Source: Chryseobacterium cheonjiense (GTDB lineage: Bacteria > Bacteroidota > Bacteroidia > Flavobacteriales > Weeksellaceae). From it: DNA of 64,000 nucleotides. The position numbers and the translations under genes are program-made. The notes beneath the pieces are model-generated. The model did not search any database. It saw only the letters and a list, made by a program, of their open reading frames with translations, and was not told the DNA's origin. Shown piece after piece: positions 42,362 to 49,951 of this stretch; position 1 is the stretch's first letter; each line of letters opens with the position of its first letter. The stretch spans positions 1 to 64,000 of the forward strand of contig NZ_JABBGF010000004.1 in the NCBI RefSeq assembly GCF_012927265.1, in the 5' to 3' direction.

Positions 42362-44077
42362 ATGAAACTAAAAACAAAACTTACCTTAGGTGTTGGTCTT
42401 CTTTTTCTGCTGATTGTCCTGCTTTCAGTAATGGGATCGGTCTACATTAATAAATTAAAATCCGATACCGAGAAAATTCTGAACGCCAATTACAACAGTA
42501 TCGAATTTTCAAAAAATATGCTTCTCGCTCTGGACCGCATCAGTACCGATAGTGCCGTAGCCGTGCAGGCGTTTAAGAAAAACAACCAGCTTCAGGAAGA
42601 AAACCTTACGGAATTCGGGGAGAAAGAAGCGACCCAAAGTCTCAATATTCATTTCAACAGTTATCTTAACAGTCCGGATGCCGAAAAAGAAAAACTTATC
42701 CGGGAAGACCTTGTAAAGATCATGACCCTCAATATGAAAGGTATTGAACGGAAAAGCGATTTAGCAATTATCACTGCAGAAAATGCAACCTTCTGGATCG
42801 TAAGTTTGGGAACGGTATGTTTCCTGATCGCTTTTGTGTTGTTGTTTAATCTTCCGCAAACCATCGCGGAGCCGATTAGCCAGCTCACTTTCAGTATCAG
42901 GCAGATTGCCAATAAAAATTACAGCGAAAGAGTGTACTTTAAGGGCAGTGAAGAATTCAGTGATCTTGCCGAGTCATTTAACATAATGGCTGAAAAGCTT
43001 CAGGAATATGAAAGCAGCACCCTTTCTAAACAGCTGATGGATAAGAAACGTATTGAAACCCTGGTCAACAATATGCATGATGCCGTAATCGGTCTGGATG
43101 AAAATCATTTCATCTACATGATCAATGATGAAGCTTTAAAAATCACCAATTTAAATAAAAATGAAATTATCGGGAAAACCGTTCATGAAGTGGCGGTGAA
43201 TAATGATCTGATAAGGGAACTGCTGAAAAATATGGATCATCCTCAGAAAGATCCTATCAAAATTGTTTCCGACCGTAAAGAAAATTATTTTGAGCAGGAG
43301 GTTATTCCGATTAATATTGTAAAAACGGGTGAAAAAGAAAAGAAATACATCGGAAGAGTGATTCTCCTGAGAAATATTACGCCTTTCAAGGAGCTTGATT
43401 TTGCCAAAACCAATTTTATCGCCACGATTTCTCATGAACTTAAAACTCCGATTTCTGCTATTAAAATGGGGGTTCAGCTGCTGGAAAACCAAAAATTCGG
43501 ATCACTGAATGAACAGCAGAGAGAATTGGTAAAAGGCATCAGCGAAGACGGCCAGCGCCTTTTGGATATTACAGGGGAACTGCTGAATTTATCGCAGGTG
43601 GAAACCGGAAATATCCGCCTGAATATTGAGCGTTGTTCACCGAAAGATATGGTTCAGGCAGCGATAAAAAATGTGGAAAAACTCGCGGAACAAAAAAATA
43701 TTTCTCTCGTAACGGATTATGAGCTTGAGGATACGGCTCTTGTAGCTGCCGATTTTGATAAAACGGTCTGGGTTATTAATAATTTTCTGAGCAATGCGAT
43801 TAAATATTCTTTTCAGGATGAAAGTATTTCTGTATATGTTGAAAGAAAGGAGTCATCAATACAGTTCAGCATTACAGATACCGGGAAAGGAATTGATGAA
43901 AAATACCACCGCCAGATTTTCGACCGTTATTTTCAGGTTCCGGGCGAACATCAGAATGGAACCGGTCTGGGACTCGCCATTTCCAAGAATTTCATTGAAA
44001 AACAACATGGGGAAATTGGAGTAAAAAGCGCACCGAACCAGGGAAGTACTTTTTGTTTTACACTGCCGATGGTTTAG
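42362..44077 (+). CDS. Membrane histidine kinase paired with KdpD sensor
   Basis: A 571-aa protein: a transmembrane helix at about residues 8-27, a helical periplasmic sensor region, a second helix at about 140-165, HAMP (TIAEPISQLTFSIRQIANKNYSERV), PAS (NMHDAVIGLDENHFIYMINDEA), HisKA with His358 in ATISHELKTPISAIKM, and HATPase_c with NFLSNAIKYS, DTGKGIDE and GTGLGLAISKNF. It has no KdpD or USP domain, so sensing of potassium probably comes from the preceding protein. It probably phosphorylates the NtrC-type regulator at the other end of the locus. Confidence 0.9.
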   Translation: MKLKTKLTLGVGLLFLLIVLLSVMGSVYINKLKSDTEKILNANYNSIEFSKNMLLALDRISTDSAVAVQAFKKNNQLQEENLTEFGEKEATQSLNIHFNSYLNSPDAEKEKLIREDLVKIMTLNMKGIERKSDLAIITAENATFWIVSLGTVCFLIAFVLLFNLPQTIAEPISQLTFSIRQIANKNYSERVYFKGSEEFSDLAESFNIMAEKLQEYESSTLSKQLMDKKRIETLVNNMHDAVIGLDENHFIYMINDEALKITNLNKNEIIGKTVHEVAVNNDLIRELLKNMDHPQKDPIKIVSDRKENYFEQEVIPINIVKTGEKEKKYIGRVILLRNITPFKELDFAKTNFIATISHELKTPISAIKMGVQLLENQKFGSLNEQQRELVKGISEDGQRLLDITGELLNLSQVETGNIRLNIERCSPKDMVQAAIKNVEKLAEQKNISLVTDYELEDTALVAADFDKTVWVINNFLSNAIKYSFQDESISVYVERKESSIQFSITDTGKGIDEKYHRQIFDRYFQVPGEHQNGTGLGLAISKNFIEKQHGEIGVKSAPNQGSTFCFTLPMV

Positions 44078-44088
44078 AGATTTTTTTC

Positions 44089-44096
44089 TACATTTG
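44089..44096 (+). promoter_or_regulatory. -7 element (TACATTTG) of the toxin-antitoxin pair
   Basis: TACATTTG matches TAnnTTTG and is placed 17 nt before the antitoxin ATG, giving a very short leader. Confidence 0.55.
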
Positions 44097-44112
44097 GTAT
44101 AAATTCAAATAG

Positions 44113-44349
44113 ATGAATACATCAGATTTAAAAATTGATTTAATAAAGAGAATCACTCAACTGAAAGAGCCCAGAATTATTGAAGAACTTCAGAATCTTT
44201 TGGATTTTGAATTGAGTACCAATGAGTATATTCTTACTGATTCTCAAAAAGAAAGGATTGCAGAAGCTCAGCAGGAATATAGAAAATCTGAGGTTATTAC
44301 CGATGAACAAGCTAGTCAGGATATTGAGCAATGGCTAAAAGAAAAATAG
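44113..44349 (+). CDS. Type II antitoxin-like protein
   Basis: A 78-aa, acidic, helical protein (MNTSDLKIDLIKRITQLKEPRIIEELQNLLDF..., ending EQASQDIEQWLKEK). This is the pattern of short antitoxins paired with RelE/ParE toxins in Bacteroidota, where the acidic C-terminus wraps the toxin. It overlaps the toxin gene by 19 nt, giving coupled expression. No DNA-binding motif is obvious, so autoregulation is uncertain. Confidence 0.75.
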   Translation: MNTSDLKIDLIKRITQLKEPRIIEELQNLLDFELSTNEYILTDSQKERIAEAQQEYRKSEVITDEQASQDIEQWLKEK

Positions 44350-44627
44350 TTTGGACTCAGAAAGCCCAAGCTGAAAGAAAAGATATTCTCCAATATTGGA
44401 TTATCAGAAATAAGTCAAAGATATTTAGTGTAAAGCTCAATAATTTGATTTTGAATACTCTTCAGTTATTAGCAGAACATCCTACCATAGGAAGAAAAAC
44501 AGAGCTTCTTGATGTAAGGGTTAAAATTGTTCGTGATTATTTAATTTTGTATGAATTCTCCGATACTGAGCTAATTGTTCTTTCAATTTGGGATGGAAGA
44601 AGGCTGGAACAGGTCAAAACACTTTAA
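44331..44627 (+). CDS. RelE/ParE-family toxin
   Basis: A 98-aa basic protein with the RelE/ParE fold pattern: VWTQKAQAERKDILQYWIIRN, LLAEHPTIGRKTELLDVRVKIVRDYLILYEF and LIVLSIWDGRRLEQVK. The family acts on ribosome-bound mRNA (RelE) or gyrase (ParE); which applies cannot be told here. It overlaps the antitoxin gene. It marks the start of a small accessory stretch after the kdp locus. Confidence 0.85.
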   Translation: MAKRKIVWTQKAQAERKDILQYWIIRNKSKIFSVKLNNLILNTLQLLAEHPTIGRKTELLDVRVKIVRDYLILYEFSDTELIVLSIWDGRRLEQVKTL

Positions 44628-44672
44628 TTTAATGTTTCACCTAAGCTAATGGTATTATAATTAAGATATCTG

Positions 44673-44705
44673 GTTTCGGGCGGGAGCAAAGCTCCCGCCC
44701 GAAAC
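44673..44705. repeat. GC-rich perfect palindrome (15-bp arms)
   Basis: GTTTCGGGCGGGAGC and GCTCCCGCCCGAAAC pair perfectly around AAA. The GC content is far above the surroundings. A TTTT follows, so it may terminate the toxin transcript, but the sequence also looks like a mobile palindromic repeat family in these genomes. Confidence 0.8.
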
Positions 44706-44760
44706 TTTTCACTATAACTCAGATATCAGGAAAATAAGTAATTTAGAGCAAACTAAAAAA

Positions 44761-45326
44761 ATGAAACCTATCTTTTTTCCCACCCCTCAGGAATTCAGAA
44801 AATGGCTTGAAGAACACCATCAGGCTGAAAAGGAACTGTTGGTTGGATTTTACAAAGTCGGAGCCGGGAAACCGTCCATAACGTGGCCGGAATCGGTGGA
44901 TCAGGCTTTATGTTTCGGATGGATTGATGGCGTGAGGAGATCGATTGATGAAGAAAGCTACAGCATCCGTTTTACACCGAGAAAGCCGACAAGCATCTGG
45001 AGTGCCGTCAATATCAGAAAAATGGAGGAGCTTACAAAAGCGGGCCTTATGACAGAAGCCGGAGAAAAAGCTTTTCAACTCAGAAAGAGCATAAATCGGC
45101 GGTCTATTCGCATGAAAATGAAACGGCTACACTGAGTCCGGAATTTGAAAAACAGTTTAAAGCCAACAAAAAAGCATGGGAATTTTTCAACAATCAGGCG
45201 CTGTCTTATAAAAAGGTCATGTTGCACTGGATCATGAGGGCAAAACAGGAGAAAACGAGATTATCAAGGTTAGAAAAGACAATTAAGGAAAGTGAAGCGG
45301 GAAAAAGAATTTCATTTTATGGTTGA
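44761..45326 (+). pseudogene. YdeI/OmdA-family gene with a frameshift
   Basis: The first 124 codons (MKPIFFPTPQEFRKWLEEHH..., VDQALCFGWIDGVRRSIDEESYSIRFTPRKPTSIWSAVN) match the YdeI/OmpD-associated family. Near 45088 the frame is lost. Restoring one base in AGAAAG/AGCAT continues in another frame as HKSAVYSHENETATLSPEFEK..., through KAWEFFNNQALSYKKVMLHWI, to a TGA at 45324, giving the usual family length of about 190 aa. The single-base deletion is in a purine-rich run, so a sequencing error or a recent inactivation are both possible. Confidence 0.8.
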
Positions 45327-45368
45327 ATTGATTTGACGATCTGTTTTAAAAATCTACAAATATTATCC

Positions 45369-45376
45369 TAACTTTG
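45369..45376 (+). promoter_or_regulatory. -7 element (TAACTTTG) of the Imm22 gene
   Basis: TAACTTTG matches TAnnTTTG, 27 nt before the ATG. Confidence 0.5.
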
Positions 45377-45402
45377 AAGTCTTAAACAAGAAAAGATTAA
45401 CA

Positions 45403-45801
45403 ATGCATACAGACACATTAGATTTTTGGGTAGGAAATTTCAACAGTGAAGAAGATTTTTATGATTTTGTGGAAGAAGACGAAAGCTATTATCTCCTTGA
45501 AGAATCTGATGATACCCATATTTCAAAGTTTGCCGCTTCTCAGGATGTAGTGTGGCTCAACCACGATTTTGTAGAATATGGTTTTGAAGGCGGAAACAGA
45601 ACGATTTATGAAAAATTTGCTGAATATTCTTTTGCCGAACAATGGCTTCCGATACTCGTGAATAGACTTAACGAAATCAATCTGAAATTTGAAGTCAATG
45701 CCATTATCTTCCTCAATCAGGGCCAGGTTCCGAAGCCTGTTTCCGTGGAAAACGACTTTTTCTCATTGACGTATGTCGGGGGTATTGAATTTAGTGCGTA
45801 A
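45403..45801 (+). CDS. Imm22-family immunity protein (orphan)
   Basis: A 132-aa acidic protein. DFWVGNFNSEEDFYDFVEE, SKFAASQDVVWLNHDFVEYGFEGG and NAIIFLNQGQVPKPV fit the Imm22 immunity family pattern (FWVGnF..e..l...f). No toxin gene is adjacent and it lies about 13 kb from the Rhs gene. It has its own promoter. Likely an orphan immunity gene protecting against a kin or neighbour toxin; the toxin it counters is unknown. Confidence 0.72.
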   Translation: MHTDTLDFWVGNFNSEEDFYDFVEEDESYYLLEESDDTHISKFAASQDVVWLNHDFVEYGFEGGNRTIYEKFAEYSFAEQWLPILVNRLNEINLKFEVNAIIFLNQGQVPKPVSVENDFFSLTYVGGIEFSA

Positions 45802-45851
45802 GCTCTTTTAATCTGTGCTTTTTTACCTTAGCTTTATCATAAATTAAAATC

Positions 45852-46439
45852 ATGGTTTCAAAAAAGCTGATCATTATCAGTGTGGTTGTTGTATTGTTGC
45901 TTATTACAGCGCATACTTTAGGCGGATATCTTATTATGTATCCCGTAAAACCTGACTTTTGGACGGTTGTGTCGGAAAGCAGTCCACAATACCTTTTAAT
46001 CGCTTTAGCTTTGTTTACCTTGATTGCCTGGTTAATTAGTCATCTGAGAATTAAAAATGTAAAGGTTAAAAATAGATTTCTTTTAGTATTTACCGTACTC
46101 TGTGGTATATTGTTAAGCTATGTTATATATTTTGATGCAGCTACTTATATGTCAACCCGAAAAGCCGTCAAAGAATCTGAAAATGAATATATTCAGCAGG
46201 CAAAAGAAGACATCAAAAAAGACAAAATTATGTACCGGTTTGCAAATGGACTTGCTATTCCGGAATACGATGCAAAAACGCAGAATAAAATAGACAGTAT
46301 CCGGAAAAAATTCGGGATAAGTTATTTCAATACAGGCTGTATTGTTGATGTAATTGATGTTGAAGGACAACAAAAATATGAAGAAATGGTAAAACCTTAC
46401 CTTGAAAAAAGAAACGGTAAGGCTGGGAAGAAAAGATGA
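45852..46439 (+). CDS. Membrane protein of unknown function, three predicted helices
   Basis: A 195-aa protein. Hydrophobic segments lie at about residues 6-30 (IIISVVVVLLLITAHTLGGYLIMY), 48-64 (YLLIALALFTLIAWLIS) and 76-94 (FLLVFTVLCGILLSYVIYF), followed by a charged soluble C-terminal half of about 95 residues. I do not recognise the family. It follows the Imm22 gene by 50 nt on the same strand, so the two may be co-transcribed. It is next to a convergent inverted repeat. Confidence 0.7.
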   Translation: MVSKKLIIISVVVVLLLITAHTLGGYLIMYPVKPDFWTVVSESSPQYLLIALALFTLIAWLISHLRIKNVKVKNRFLLVFTVLCGILLSYVIYFDAATYMSTRKAVKESENEYIQQAKEDIKKDKIMYRFANGLAIPEYDAKTQNKIDSIRKKFGISYFNTGCIVDVIDVEGQQKYEEMVKPYLEKRNGKAGKKR

Positions 46440-46501
46440 ATAAGGAAAGTGAAAATTTAAAAAAAGTAAAGCTGCCGCATTCTTACAACAGATAATGAAA
46501 A

Positions 46502-46593
46502 ATGCTTCGACTGGCTCAATATGACATTACTAAAATTCACCGTTTAAACAGTTAGTTAGTATTAGCATTGTCATGCTGAGCCTGTCGAAGCAT
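46502..46593. repeat. Inverted repeat with 25-nt arms between convergent genes
   Basis: The left arm ATGCTTCGACTGGCTCAA... and right arm ...TTGAGCCTGTCGAAGCAT-type sequence (46569-46593) are imperfect reverse complements around a 42-nt spacer. The core TGCTTCGACAGGCTCAGCATGACA is a repeat I recall from many Bacteroidota intergenic regions. It lies between the ends of the membrane protein gene and polA and could act as a bidirectional transcript end. Confidence 0.75.
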
Positions 46594-46608
46594 CTATACT
46601 TTAAAAAA

Positions 46609-49446
46609 TCAATGCGCTTCCAGCCAGTTATTCCCGACACCCACTTCTACCAATAACGGAACCTGCGTTTCAATAGCATTTTCCATTTCCATTTTAATGA
46701 TGTTGGTAGCTACTTCAATTTCATCAGCCGGAGCTTCAAAAACCAATTCGTCGTGCACCTGCAGCAGCATTTTTGTTTTTAATTTTTCTTTTTCCAGTTC
46801 TTTTTGAATTTTTATCATCGCTACTTTTACCACATCGGCAGCACTTCCCTGGATAGGAGCGTTGACGGCATTTCTTTCAGCATGTCCGCGAACCACAAAA
46901 TTATTGGAATTGATATCTTTCAAATGACGCTTTCTTCCCAGAATGGTTTCCACATAACCGATTTCACGGGCTCTTTTTACTTGTTCTGCCATATATTCCT
47001 TCAATTTCGGATAGGAGGCATAATAGGCATCGATCATCTGTTTGGCTTCACTTCTGGACAATCCGGTCTGCTCTGCAAGAGCGAAAGCGCCCTGCCCGTA
47101 TAAAATCCCGAAGTTTACGGTCTTCGCCTGGCTTCTCTGAATTTTTGAAACCTCTTCCAGCGGAATATTAAATAACCTCGCCGCTGTTGAGGCGTGGATA
47201 TCTTCTCCGTCCTGGAAAGCCTTGATCATATTATCTTCTCCCGAAATTTCAGCAATAAGACGAAGCTCAATCTGTGAATAATCGGCAGAAATAATCTTTT
47301 TACCTTCTCCCGCCACAAAAGCACCACGGATCTGCTGACCTCTCAACGTTCTGATCGGAATGTTTTGAAGATTCGGATTAACACTCGCCAGACGGCCCGT
47401 TGCGGCAGTAGTCTGTGAGAAATTTGTATGAACGCGGTTATCCGATTTATCAATCTGCGATGGAAGTGCATCCACGTATGTTGATTTTAATTTCTGATAC
47501 GTCCTGTATTCAAGAATATGCTTAATAATCTCATGTTTAGACGCAAGCTTCTGCAGAATATCTTCCGAAGTCGCATATTGTCCGGTTTTCGTTTTCTTGG
47601 CCTTCGGGTCCAGCTGAAGCTTTTCAAAAAGAATATCTCCCAGCTGTTTCGGGGAATTGACATTGAATTCTTCCCCGGAAAGTTCAAAAATTTTCGCTTC
47701 CAGCTGTCTCAGGTCGTTTTCCAGATCTATGCTTTCCTGGGCAAGCCATTTCTCATCGAGTGAAATTCCGGCCAGTTCCATTTTAGCCAAAACTTCCATC
47801 AGAGGCATTTCTATATTGAAGAACAGATCTTCTAAATTTTCTTTTTTAAGCTGCGGGGCAAAAAGCTCATACAGCTGAAAAGTTACATCGGCATCTTCGG
47901 CTGCGTAATCGGTCTGTGTCCTGAGATCCGCATCCCGGAAATTTCCCTGTTTCTTTCCCTTTTTACCGATAATGGTTTCAATGGAAACCGGTTTATAACC
48001 CAGGTACATTTCGGAAAGATAGTCCATTCCGTGTCTTCCGTCAGGATTCAGGAGATAATGTGCGATCATCGTGTCGAACATCGCGCCTTTCACCGTGATA
48101 TTATATCTTCTGAGGATTTTATAATCAAACTTTAAATTGTGCGCTACTTTGATGACATCTTCCTTTTCGAAAAAAGGCCTGAAAATTTCCAGCGTCTGCA
48201 ATACTTCACCCTGATCTTCCGAAAGGGGAATATAATACGCCAATCCTTTTTTGTAGCTGAAACTCATTCCTACAAGCTCGGCTTCGAGTTCATTAAGAGA
48301 AGTGGTTTCAGTGTCGAAGCAGACTACACGCTGTTTTAATAAATTGTCAACAAGAATTTTCTGGGCTTTGGGATTACTGATAAACTGATACAGGTGATCA
48401 TTCTGCTCAATCGTAGCCTTCGTTGAGGTAGCCTGATCCAGCTCTTCATAAGTGGCAAAAAGATCGAGCTGTCCCACTGCCTGCGCTACTTTTTGCTGTG
48501 GTGTTTCAGCAACGGTAATATCAATCTCTGCAACGACAACAGTTCCTGTTGAGGAAGGAGCAAATGCACGGTAAAGATTTTCGTACAGTCTTCTGAATTC
48601 TATTTCGTCGAAAACTTCTTTTACTTTTTCAAAATCCGGAGTCTCCAGATCATATTGTTCCTGATGGAATTCAATAGGCGCATCACAGATAATGGTGGCC
48701 AGCTTTTTAGATAAAATTCCTCTTTCTGCTGAAGCTTCCACTTTTTCTTTTAATTTACCCTTTAGCTTATCGGTGTTGGCCAGCAGGGTTTCAATATTTC
48801 CAAATTCTTTCAGGAATTTCATGGCTGTTTTTTCACCCACGCCCTCAAGGCCGGGAATATTATCCACAGAATCTCCCATCATCGCCAGGAAATCGATCAT
48901 CTGTTTAGGATCTTCAATTTCGTATTTGGCTTTAACTTCTTCTACACCTAAAATCTCAATATCGCCGCCTTTAAGTCCCGGCTTGTAAATTTTTATTTTA
49001 TCTGTGACAAGCTGTGCAAAATCTTTGTCGGGAGTTACCATAAACGTGGTATAGCCTTCTTCTTCTGCTTTACAGGCAATGGTTCCGATCACATCATCTG
49101 CTTCATATCCCGGAACGCCCAAAATAGGAATATGCATGGCTTGCAGAATTCTGTGTATATACGGGATAGCATTTTGTATGGCTTCCGGCGTTTCGCTTCT
49201 GTTGGCTTTATATTCAGAAAAATCCCCCGTTCTTATGCTGGCTTCACCCACATCAAAAACCACTGCAAGATGAGTAGGCCGTTCCCTTCTGATTAATTCG
49301 ATCAGGGAATTGGTAAATCCGAAAATAGCTGAAGTATCCAGACCTTTGCTGGTGAGTCTCGGATTTCTGATCAGAGCATAATATCCTCTGAAAATCATTG
49401 CATAAGCATCGATCAGGAATAATCTTTTATCTTGTGTTGCGTCCAT
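46609..49446 (-). CDS. polA: DNA polymerase I
   Basis: 945 aa from MDATQDKRLFLIDAYAM; an ATG 9 nt upstream (MDNMDATQ) is equally possible, and a more distant one lies upstream of the predicted transcript start. The N-terminal 5'-nuclease domain has DADD-type residues (VPGYEADDVIG, LAMMGDSVDNIPG). The 3'-5' exonuclease domain is intact (CFDTETTSLN, HNLKFDYKIL, YAAEDADVTF), so proofreading is expected. The polymerase domain has SADYSQIELRLIAEIS, SKIQRSQAKTVNFGILYG and LLQVHDELVFE. Function: Okazaki fragment processing and repair. A 21-bp minisatellite lies upstream. Confidence 0.97.
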   Translation of the reverse strand: MDATQDKRLFLIDAYAMIFRGYYALIRNPRLTSKGLDTSAIFGFTNSLIELIRRERPTHLAVVFDVGEASIRTGDFSEYKANRSETPEAIQNAIPYIHRILQAMHIPILGVPGYEADDVIGTIACKAEEEGYTTFMVTPDKDFAQLVTDKIKIYKPGLKGGDIEILGVEEVKAKYEIEDPKQMIDFLAMMGDSVDNIPGLEGVGEKTAMKFLKEFGNIETLLANTDKLKGKLKEKVEASAERGILSKKLATIICDAPIEFHQEQYDLETPDFEKVKEVFDEIEFRRLYENLYRAFAPSSTGTVVVAEIDITVAETPQQKVAQAVGQLDLFATYEELDQATSTKATIEQNDHLYQFISNPKAQKILVDNLLKQRVVCFDTETTSLNELEAELVGMSFSYKKGLAYYIPLSEDQGEVLQTLEIFRPFFEKEDVIKVAHNLKFDYKILRRYNITVKGAMFDTMIAHYLLNPDGRHGMDYLSEMYLGYKPVSIETIIGKKGKKQGNFRDADLRTQTDYAAEDADVTFQLYELFAPQLKKENLEDLFFNIEMPLMEVLAKMELAGISLDEKWLAQESIDLENDLRQLEAKIFELSGEEFNVNSPKQLGDILFEKLQLDPKAKKTKTGQYATSEDILQKLASKHEIIKHILEYRTYQKLKSTYVDALPSQIDKSDNRVHTNFSQTTAATGRLASVNPNLQNIPIRTLRGQQIRGAFVAGEGKKIISADYSQIELRLIAEISGEDNMIKAFQDGEDIHASTAARLFNIPLEEVSKIQRSQAKTVNFGILYGQGAFALAEQTGLSRSEAKQMIDAYYASYPKLKEYMAEQVKRAREIGYVETILGRKRHLKDINSNNFVVRGHAERNAVNAPIQGSAADVVKVAMIKIQKELEKEKLKTKMLLQVHDELVFEAPADEIEVATNIIKMEMENAIETQVPLLVEVGVGNNWLEAH

Positions 49447-49461
49447 ATTGTCCATAAAAAA

Positions 49462-49469
49462 CAAATATA
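49462..49469 (-). promoter_or_regulatory. -7 element (TATATTTG) of polA
   Basis: On the minus strand TATATTTG matches TAnnTTTG only 6 nt before the first possible ATG (MDNM) and 15 nt before the second, implying a leaderless or nearly leaderless transcript. No matching -33 was seen. Confidence 0.45.
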
Positions 49470-49556
49470 AGAAAAAGAGTTCTTTTAATAGGGAAATGTA
49501 CAAAGGATTAACCGGAGATATTCTTTGTTATTTTTTTAACAATACACTTTCAAAAA

Positions 49557-49787
49557 CCACTCTTTTTGCTTCAATGTTGAACCTTTCAGGTTGGCTTTTG
49601 AGTCTCTGAGTCTCGTCGTTGAATCTTTTTGCCTCGTTATCGAGTCTTTTAGGCTGGTTTTTCATTCTTTTAGACTCGTCCGAGAGTGTTTTTGATTCAT
49701 CATTGAGTCTTTTAGACTGGTTTTTCAGTCTTTCTGATTCATGGTCGCGTCTTTTTTGCTCAACATTGAGCTTGTTAGAGTCGACAG
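49557..49787. repeat. Minisatellite: 11 tandem 21-bp units of near-palindromes
   Basis: Eleven consecutive units of exactly 21 bp, with consensus close to TGAGTCTTTTAGACTCGTC plus two bases. Most units keep a GAGTCT-TTT-AGACTC-like inverted repeat. Since 21 is divisible by 3, both strands are open through part of the array. The minus strand would read heptads such as NDESKRL, but it lacks a start codon at its beginning. It lies between the divergent polA and M16 peptidase genes. The unit divergence indicates an old array. It could be a protein-binding array or a remnant of a coiled-coil coding repeat. Confidence 0.85.
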
Positions 49788-49908
49788 AATCAAATCTTCA
49801 AATTCAGACTTAATCTATTTTTATATCAAGAGTCTTGTACATTAATGTTTATGTCTTTAATAATGTACGTTAATCTGGTAAAACATAGAGAGTTCATTTT
49901 CTATTCCT

Positions 49909-49916
49909 TACATTTG
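49909..49916 (+). promoter_or_regulatory. -7 element (TACATTTG) of the M16 peptidase gene
   Basis: TACATTTG matches TAnnTTTG and stands 35 nt before the chosen ATG. Confidence 0.55.
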
Positions 49917-49951
49917 TATAGCATTCTGATTTGAGAATGAAAATGATTGAT

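Noticed and set aside
45085..45095. Programmed frameshift in the YdeI-family gene
   Set aside because: No slippery heptamer or downstream structure was seen; a simple deletion or sequencing error is more likely.
49557..49787. CRISPR array
   Set aside because: The 21-bp units are contiguous and degenerate, with no unique spacers and no cas genes.
49528..49813. Heptad-repeat protein encoded across the minisatellite (either strand)
   Set aside because: The minus frame lacks an initiator before the repeats and the plus frame depends on a TTG; both openings are expected from a 21-bp period. Kept as a hypothesis only.
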